Positions 6,379-9,640 of a DNA stretch of 9,640 nt are shown here, piece by piece. The notes beneath the pieces are model-generated. The model did no database searches. It was not told the origin of the DNA and saw only the letters and a program-made list of their open reading frames with translations. The translations under genes were made by a program, and so were the position numbers. Where the stretch lies: contig JBFHER010000146.1 in NCBI GenBank assembly GCA_041584055.1, positions 1 through 9,640 of the forward strand. The letters run 5' to 3'. Source of the stretch: JBFHER01 sp041584055. Lineage in GTDB: Bacteria; Bacteroidota; Bacteroidia; Bacteroidales; UBA5342. Each line of letters opens with the position of its first letter. Within the stretch, counting starts at the first letter, position 1.

Positions 6379-7920
6379 CTACAGTTGCTTTGTGCAAAAT
6401 TGAGAGACCGCCAAATTTCGGTCTTGCACTTGCTTTTTTAGATACACAAATGCATTGAAAAAATCTGAGTCTTTTTTAAGAAAGGAATAATCCGGTATTT
6501 CTCCACTTTTACCCAGCACCTTCTCTTCAAGTAACTTTTGATATGAATCGTAAATGACAAACATATTGGTGGGATTAAAAATATCTTCCGAAAAGTTTGA
6601 AACATTATTTCGGTATTCTGCTTTCCAGTTATCGTCATTTAAAACATAACGAATCAAAGGCCAGTTATCACCTACTTCATCCATGGACAAGGAAAGTGCT
6701 CCTCCCATTTTTCCGGTATTAAACGTTTCGTTGTTATCCCATGGGATCCACTCCAATTTATCTGTGGATTCGTTGTGATACAAATAGAAATTATGTGTTG
6801 AATTTCCGTAGGAATCCCAGTTTTGCATTACCGTATTGGCTGCCAACCATTTTAAAAACACCGGCACATCAAAAACAGCAGACAATTCTTTTTTCCAGCG
6901 ATCGGGATCACTGAGTCGAAGGGGGCTATTTAAAATTGCATTTAAATGTTGAACATCAGAAAAGTCGTTAACTTTCTTGTTACTCTTTTTATTCATGTCA
7001 GTTTTGCTAAAACTTCCCTTTGAAAAAGTTGCAGCATAACCATCGGGTTTATACAAATTACCCTTTTGATTCGCATACTGTTTTTTCAGTAGTGAATCAT
7101 CCACCTCCTCAACCATAGTATAAAGTCCAAAATATTGGGGTCCTGTACCATGGTCGAGATATACCTCATAAAATGCGGTTTTTGCAGTTGTGATGCCAAA
7201 GCGGCTCATTAAATCGGACGCTACTTTCTCACGAATGAAAGACGGATCTTCAAAGTTATTATTAAGGTTTAACTGTTTGAAACCGAAAAAACGTTGATTT
7301 TTCACTTCGGGAAAGGAGTCTTCAAACTGATCAAAATCAAGTTTAAAAGACAATTTCTTCAAACCCTCACGGTAGGTCATATTCAAACTTGAGTTCCCTT
7401 TAAAACGTATTCCTACTTTAGACCAACTAAGCTCGTTAAAAAGAATCTCACATTGCCCCCATACAGGCGTGTATTCTTGCACCTCAGGGTGCAATCCTGG
7501 CCGCCAGATAGCAAGATCTCCTCTTGGAAACAGAATACTGTCATTATTCATCTGGGGCTTCCTGGGCTCTTCCCCTGGTCTTGGATTGGGCATCCCCACC
7601 GGATGATGTTTCACTGTATTCCCCTCTTCTCTCTCTGGAAAAGTCTGTCCTGCATGCCGTGGTCGTTCAGGTGGTGGTCCTTGCGGTCGTCTGCCTGAAG
7701 ATTCCATATTTAGTTCAAGATCTGCCTGCATTTCTGCCCAAACGTCCTCATCCACCCTTATGTCAATCCGATTGATCTTATTGTTTGGAAAAACGATTGA
7801 ATAATCCGGATCAACGGAAGATGCATGTGATTTCTCAAATGCATTTTTTCCATTTATTTGTCCTGTGATATTGATCAGCGGAATCAGTACAATTCCTATT
7901 TTTAATCTTAAATTGTTCAC
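6379..7920 (-). CDS. CotH-family protein kinase, probably exported
   Basis: CotH proteins are atypical kinases. Bacillus CotH phosphorylates spore-coat proteins, while homologues in non-sporing bacteria have largely unknown substrates. Residues 1-20 look like a short signal peptide, with no lipobox Cys. A beta-rich region with VDEDVWAEMQADL (56-68) follows. Then comes a Pro/Arg/His-rich insert at about 75-125. The CotH core starts with VGIRFKGNSSLN at 169-180 and continues with FFGFKQLNLNNNFEDPSFIREK (key stretch 211-232), YFGLYTMVEEVDDS at 263-276, NWDSYGNSTHNFYLY at 367-381 and WIPWDNNETF at 391-400. Asp369 and Asp395 are the likely catalytic and metal-binding acids, by analogy with CotH. 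The start is GTG at 7920. No in-frame ATG lies between it and the TGA at 7978-7980, and the next Met is residue 63. It heads a unit with the two-component pair downstream. Confidence 0.9.
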   Translation of the reverse strand: MNNLRLKIGIVLIPLINITGQINGKNAFEKSHASSVDPDYSIVFPNNKINRIDIRVDEDVWAEMQADLELNMESSGRRPQGPPPERPRHAGQTFPEREEGNTVKHHPVGMPNPRPGEEPRKPQMNNDSILFPRGDLAIWRPGLHPEVQEYTPVWGQCEILFNELSWSKVGIRFKGNSSLNMTYREGLKKLSFKLDFDQFEDSFPEVKNQRFFGFKQLNLNNNFEDPSFIREKVASDLMSRFGITTAKTAFYEVYLDHGTGPQYFGLYTMVEEVDDSLLKKQYANQKGNLYKPDGYAATFSKGSFSKTDMNKKSNKKVNDFSDVQHLNAILNSPLRLSDPDRWKKELSAVFDVPVFLKWLAANTVMQNWDSYGNSTHNFYLYHNESTDKLEWIPWDNNETFNTGKMGGALSLSMDEVGDNWPLIRYVLNDDNWKAEYRNNVSNFSEDIFNPTNMFVIYDSYQKLLEEKVLGKSGEIPDYSFLKKDSDFFNAFVYLKKQVQDRNLAVSQFCTKQL

Positions 7921-7932
7921 GATACTTAATAT

Positions 7933-7944
7933 TTTGGACCCAAA
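7933..7944. promoter_or_regulatory. Inverted repeat close to the cotH start
   Basis: TTTGG AC CCAAA is an inverted repeat with 5-bp arms and a 2-bp spacer, 13 bases upstream of the GTG. It overlaps the leader or promoter of the CotH gene. The minus strand also reads AAACTTTG (7948-7941), which partly fits the Bacteroidota -7 element TAnnTTTG. Either reading is tentative. Confidence 0.2.
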
Positions 7945-7957
7945 GTTTGAAAATTCA

Positions 7958-7989
7958 CAATGATTGTTAAAAAAAATTCAATGAACAGT
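7958..7989 (-). promoter_or_regulatory. Candidate LytTR-regulator site: direct repeats with 21-bp period
   Basis: On the minus strand, ACTGTTCATTG (7989-7979) and AACAATCATTG (7968-7958) agree at 7 of 11 positions, share TCATTG exactly, and are spaced 21 bp start to start, two helical turns. LytTR regulators such as AgrA and ComE bind paired 9-bp direct repeats at about this spacing. ACTGTTCAT fits the AgrA-type consensus at 8 of 9 positions as I recall it. The repeats lie 38-69 bp upstream of cotH, and a LytTR regulator is encoded two genes downstream. The site is AT-rich, so chance similarity remains likely enough to keep confidence low. Confidence 0.3.
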
Positions 7990-8014
7990 CGAATTTCATC
8001 TACGAACATCATGC

Positions 8015-8048
8015 AAAAAAAGAGAGAAGGCAAATATACCTTCTCTCT
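8015..8048 (-). terminator. Strong intrinsic terminator after the ferredoxin gene
   Basis: On the minus strand, AGAGAGAAGG (8048-8039) pairs perfectly with CCTTCTCTCT (8030-8021) around an 8-base loop, and the T-run continues to 8015 (T6 after the stem). It is 66 bp after the ferredoxin stop. It cleanly ends the upstream unit and means that cotH, 95 bp further on, has its own promoter. The plus strand has no T-run after the stem, so the terminator acts in one direction. Confidence 0.88.
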
Positions 8049-8113
8049 AAAAACACCCATGAAAACCCAAACAACCCTATTTCATGTGCCTTTGTAAAAC
8101 GTTGAAGATTGCG

Positions 8114-8431
8114 TCAGCCATACGAAATAGCCCCGTGATGACATGCTGATACACATTTTCCACAGGCAATGCATCTCGAAGTTGCAATGCTAGCTATTTT
8201 TGATGATACGCTGATAGCATTGTATTTGCATGATGACAGGCAATCTCCGCAACCGGTACATCTACTGCTTAGTATGTAGTAGGAAGCAGAACCATCGGTT
8301 TCTGACTCCACAAAGGTTGATTCATTACAAGCAGTATGTGCTATAAATGAAAGTCCGGCAAAGGACAAGGCTCCTAACTGCAAACTTCTTATTAGAAATT
8401 CTTTTCTGCTGATACCTGCTTTCTTTTCCAT
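8114..8431 (-). CDS. Exported 2x[4Fe-4S] ferredoxin-like protein
   Basis: This is a small bacterial-type ferredoxin with an export signal, probably an extracytoplasmic electron carrier. I take the ATG at 8431 as start (105 residues); a GTG codon directly before it is in frame. Numbering from that GTG, ISRKEFLIRS at 8-17 precedes a hydrophobic stretch at about 18-34. This resembles a Tat signal with Arg-Lys in place of Arg-Arg. HTAC at 33-36 is a poor lipobox, followed by a Ser/Glu-rich linker. Two cluster motifs follow: Cys59-62-65-69 (CTGCGDCLSSCKYNAI) and Cys88-91-94-98 (CIACGKCVSACHHGAI). Both lack the usual Pro after the fourth Cys. The gene starts 9 bp after the beta-helix gene, so they are co-transcribed. 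Redox partners are unknown; none is encoded beside it in the window. Confidence 0.9.
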   Translation of the reverse strand: MEKKAGISRKEFLIRSLQLGALSFAGLSFIAHTACNESTFVESETDGSASYYILSSRCTGCGDCLSSCKYNAISVSSKIASIATSRCIACGKCVSACHHGAISYG

Positions 8432-8440
8432 CACTAACCA

Positions 8441-9640
8441 TTATAAATTTTTAGTCGTAACAATGCTGGAAATCGTAAAACTGGTATAGAGTGTTCCTCC
8501 TGAATAAGTTCCATCTGTAATTAAACCATCCACCACAGTTCCACTTGAAGATCCTCCCAAATACACATTATATGAAGATCCCTTTTTAAGGTCAGGAGAA
8601 GAAAATGCAATTGATTGAAATGCTTTTATCGTTTTAAACGTTAAAACGCGTTCACCATCTTCATCCACAATATTCACGATATTCCCTGCAGAAAGACCCG
8701 ATCTGAAATTTATAAGCAATGAATACTGGCTTGAGTTTGTACCAGGCGCTTCTGCCATGTTTGAGCTCCCTACAGCTACCAGAAAACCATCGCTTATTGT
8801 GCATTCCCCATCGTAATCCAGGGCACTGTTAGAATTTGCTGAAGGCCCGTTTACAAGTATGGTCCCGCCTGAAATGTCCATTTGATCATTTGAATCCAGT
8901 CCGTCTCCATCACTATCCAAAACAATGTATCCACCCGAAATTAAAAGGGCATACTCACTGGTTGTTGCACTTCTGAAACCAGGGCCACCACCATTGTTGC
9001 CACCACCTGCCGAAACATTAATGCCATCATCACTGGATACGATATAAATTATCCCATCCGATATTACTATTTTTCCCAATGCACTTTCAAGTCCTTCATA
9101 TGCCTCAGTAATGTTAATTTCCCCACCGGAGATAAAAACATCTCCGTCAGCATGTATTCCGTCATCTGCCGTAGCAATCGTAAATGAGCCTGCCTCGATG
9201 GCAATGTCACCATCTGAATGTATTGCATCGTCTGCTGAACCCACATTGAATGTTCCTCCTGCAATAAAAATACTCACTCCTGACTTAATGCCTTTTGCTG
9301 ACACGTCACCATACAAATATGCGTTGCTTCCTCCTCCGGATTGCAGATTAAAAGTACCATCTGAAATCAAAACATTTGATTCAGCCTGAATACCGTCCCC
9401 TTCGGCAACAATGTCAAAGATCCCATCTTCAATTGTAATATACCCGGCACCACTGTCCTCATCGTTGTCTGATTTCAGCCCATCGCCTCCGGCCACAATA
9501 GACACTGTCCCCGTTTTAAAGTAAATGTAGTCTTTACCGCGCATACCATCGTCAACAGCACTTATAATTAAATTTCCTCCTGCTATGACAAGACCGTCTT
9601 TACTTGTAATCCCATCATTGTATTTGGCGTCAACGGTTAG
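8441..9640 (-). CDS. Cthe_2159/DUF4353-type beta-helix carbohydrate-binding protein (partial, N terminus outside window)
   Basis: The frame is open to the window edge, and the 399 visible residues are the C-terminal part. The ATG at 9544 is internal, because family-type sequence continues upstream of it (LTVDAKYNDGITSKDG at the edge). The protein is built of repeats of about 18-30 residues with the pattern D-D/G-G-I-x-S/A-D/E-x-D-[IV]-x-[IV]-x-x-G-x-[FI]-x-[IV], for example DDGIHADGDVFISGG at 159-173 (numbered from the edge). This predicts a right-handed parallel beta-helix with acidic turns that could bind Ca2+. A Gly-rich loop at about 211-222 precedes the last rungs, and a beta-sandwich-like C-terminal part covers roughly 305-399. 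The family is named after a Clostridium thermocellum protein that binds cellulose and acidic sugars. No cysteine except Cys280 is visible. No sorting domain is seen at the C terminus. Surface location is inferred. Confidence 0.85.
   Translation of the reverse strand, partial: LTVDAKYNDGITSKDGLVIAGGNLIISAVDDGMRGKDYIYFKTGTVSIVAGGDGLKSDNDEDSGAGYITIEDGIFDIVAEGDGIQAESNVLISDGTFNLQSGGGSNAYLYGDVSAKGIKSGVSIFIAGGTFNVGSADDAIHSDGDIAIEAGSFTIATADDGIHADGDVFISGGEINITEAYEGLESALGKIVISDGIIYIVSSDDGINVSAGGGNNGGGPGFRSATTSEYALLISGGYIVLDSDGDGLDSNDQMDISGGTILVNGPSANSNSALDYDGECTISDGFLVAVGSSNMAEAPGTNSSQYSLLINFRSGLSAGNIVNIVDEDGERVLTFKTIKAFQSIAFSSPDLKKGSSYNVYLGGSSSGTVVDGLITDGTYSGGTLYTSFTISSIVTTKNL

Noticed and set aside
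7453..7775. Two plus-strand frames of 81 and 83 codons opposite the CotH insert
   Set aside because: They arise because the Pro/Arg-rich insert in the CotH gene lacks stops on the complementary strand. Their products have no family character.
7941..7948. AAACTTTG as a Bacteroidota -7 promoter element for cotH
   Set aside because: It matches TAnnTTTG at only 5 of 6 fixed bases, has no matching -33 TTG at the right distance, and would leave a very short leader. It is noted only in the entry for the nearby inverted repeat.
7981..8097. 38-codon plus-strand frame in the cotH-ferredoxin gap
   Set aside because: It runs straight through the minus-strand terminator hairpin and has no ribosome binding site; coincidental.
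8432..8434. GTG as the ferredoxin start
   Set aside because: The ATG immediately following in frame is the more likely start; the difference is one residue.
1..9640. CRISPR array, tRNA, rRNA, insertion sequence or phage genes
   Set aside because: No regularly spaced repeats, cloverleaf-like segments, transposase frames or terminal inverted repeats were seen on either strand.

Overview
The window reads as a Bacteroidota (Bacteroidetes) chromosome segment, probably from an anaerobic Bacteroidales or Marinilabiliales-type organism. This rests on the rnf gene order B-C-D-G-E-A, mostly weak or absent Shine-Dalgarno sites, a LytS/LytTR-type two-component pair of the kind common in this phylum, moderate-to-low GC, and CotH and Cthe_2159-like proteins. 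The exact taxon is an inference.

Left half, plus strand (1-4358): the distal part of an rnf operon. It starts with what looks like the lysine/alanine-rich tail of RnfB, which carries a 90-bp tandem duplication, and continues with complete rnfC, rnfD, rnfG, rnfE and rnfA. Together these encode the Rnf complex. This membrane enzyme passes electrons between reduced ferredoxin and NAD and couples this to Na+ or H+ movement. RnfC has its two 4Fe-4S motifs, RnfD and RnfG both have the threonine motif for covalent FMN attachment, and RnfE and RnfA each have the paired membrane cysteines. Nothing in the complex looks broken.

Right half, minus strand (4502-9640), convergent with rnf: two transcription units separated by a strong intrinsic terminator at 8015-8048. 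The upstream unit (9640 to 8114) holds the C-terminal 399 residues of a secreted-type, Asp-Gly-rich beta-helix protein of the Cthe_2159/DUF4353 carbohydrate-binding family, followed 9 bp later by a small exported 2x[4Fe-4S] ferredoxin. The downstream unit (7920 to 4502) encodes a CotH-family spore-coat-type protein kinase with a signal-peptide-like N terminus, a LytS/YehU-type sensor histidine kinase, and a LytTR response regulator that overlaps the kinase gene by 4 bp.

The most interesting part is this right half. It looks like a cell-surface module: a CotH-type kinase, a beta-helix surface protein, an exported ferredoxin and a dedicated two-component system. The CotH protein and the periplasmic loop of the sensor kinase carry similar Pro/His/Met/Arg-rich segments. 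Two direct repeats with a 21-bp period lie just upstream of cotH and resemble LytTR-regulator sites. The functional link between these parts is a hypothesis.
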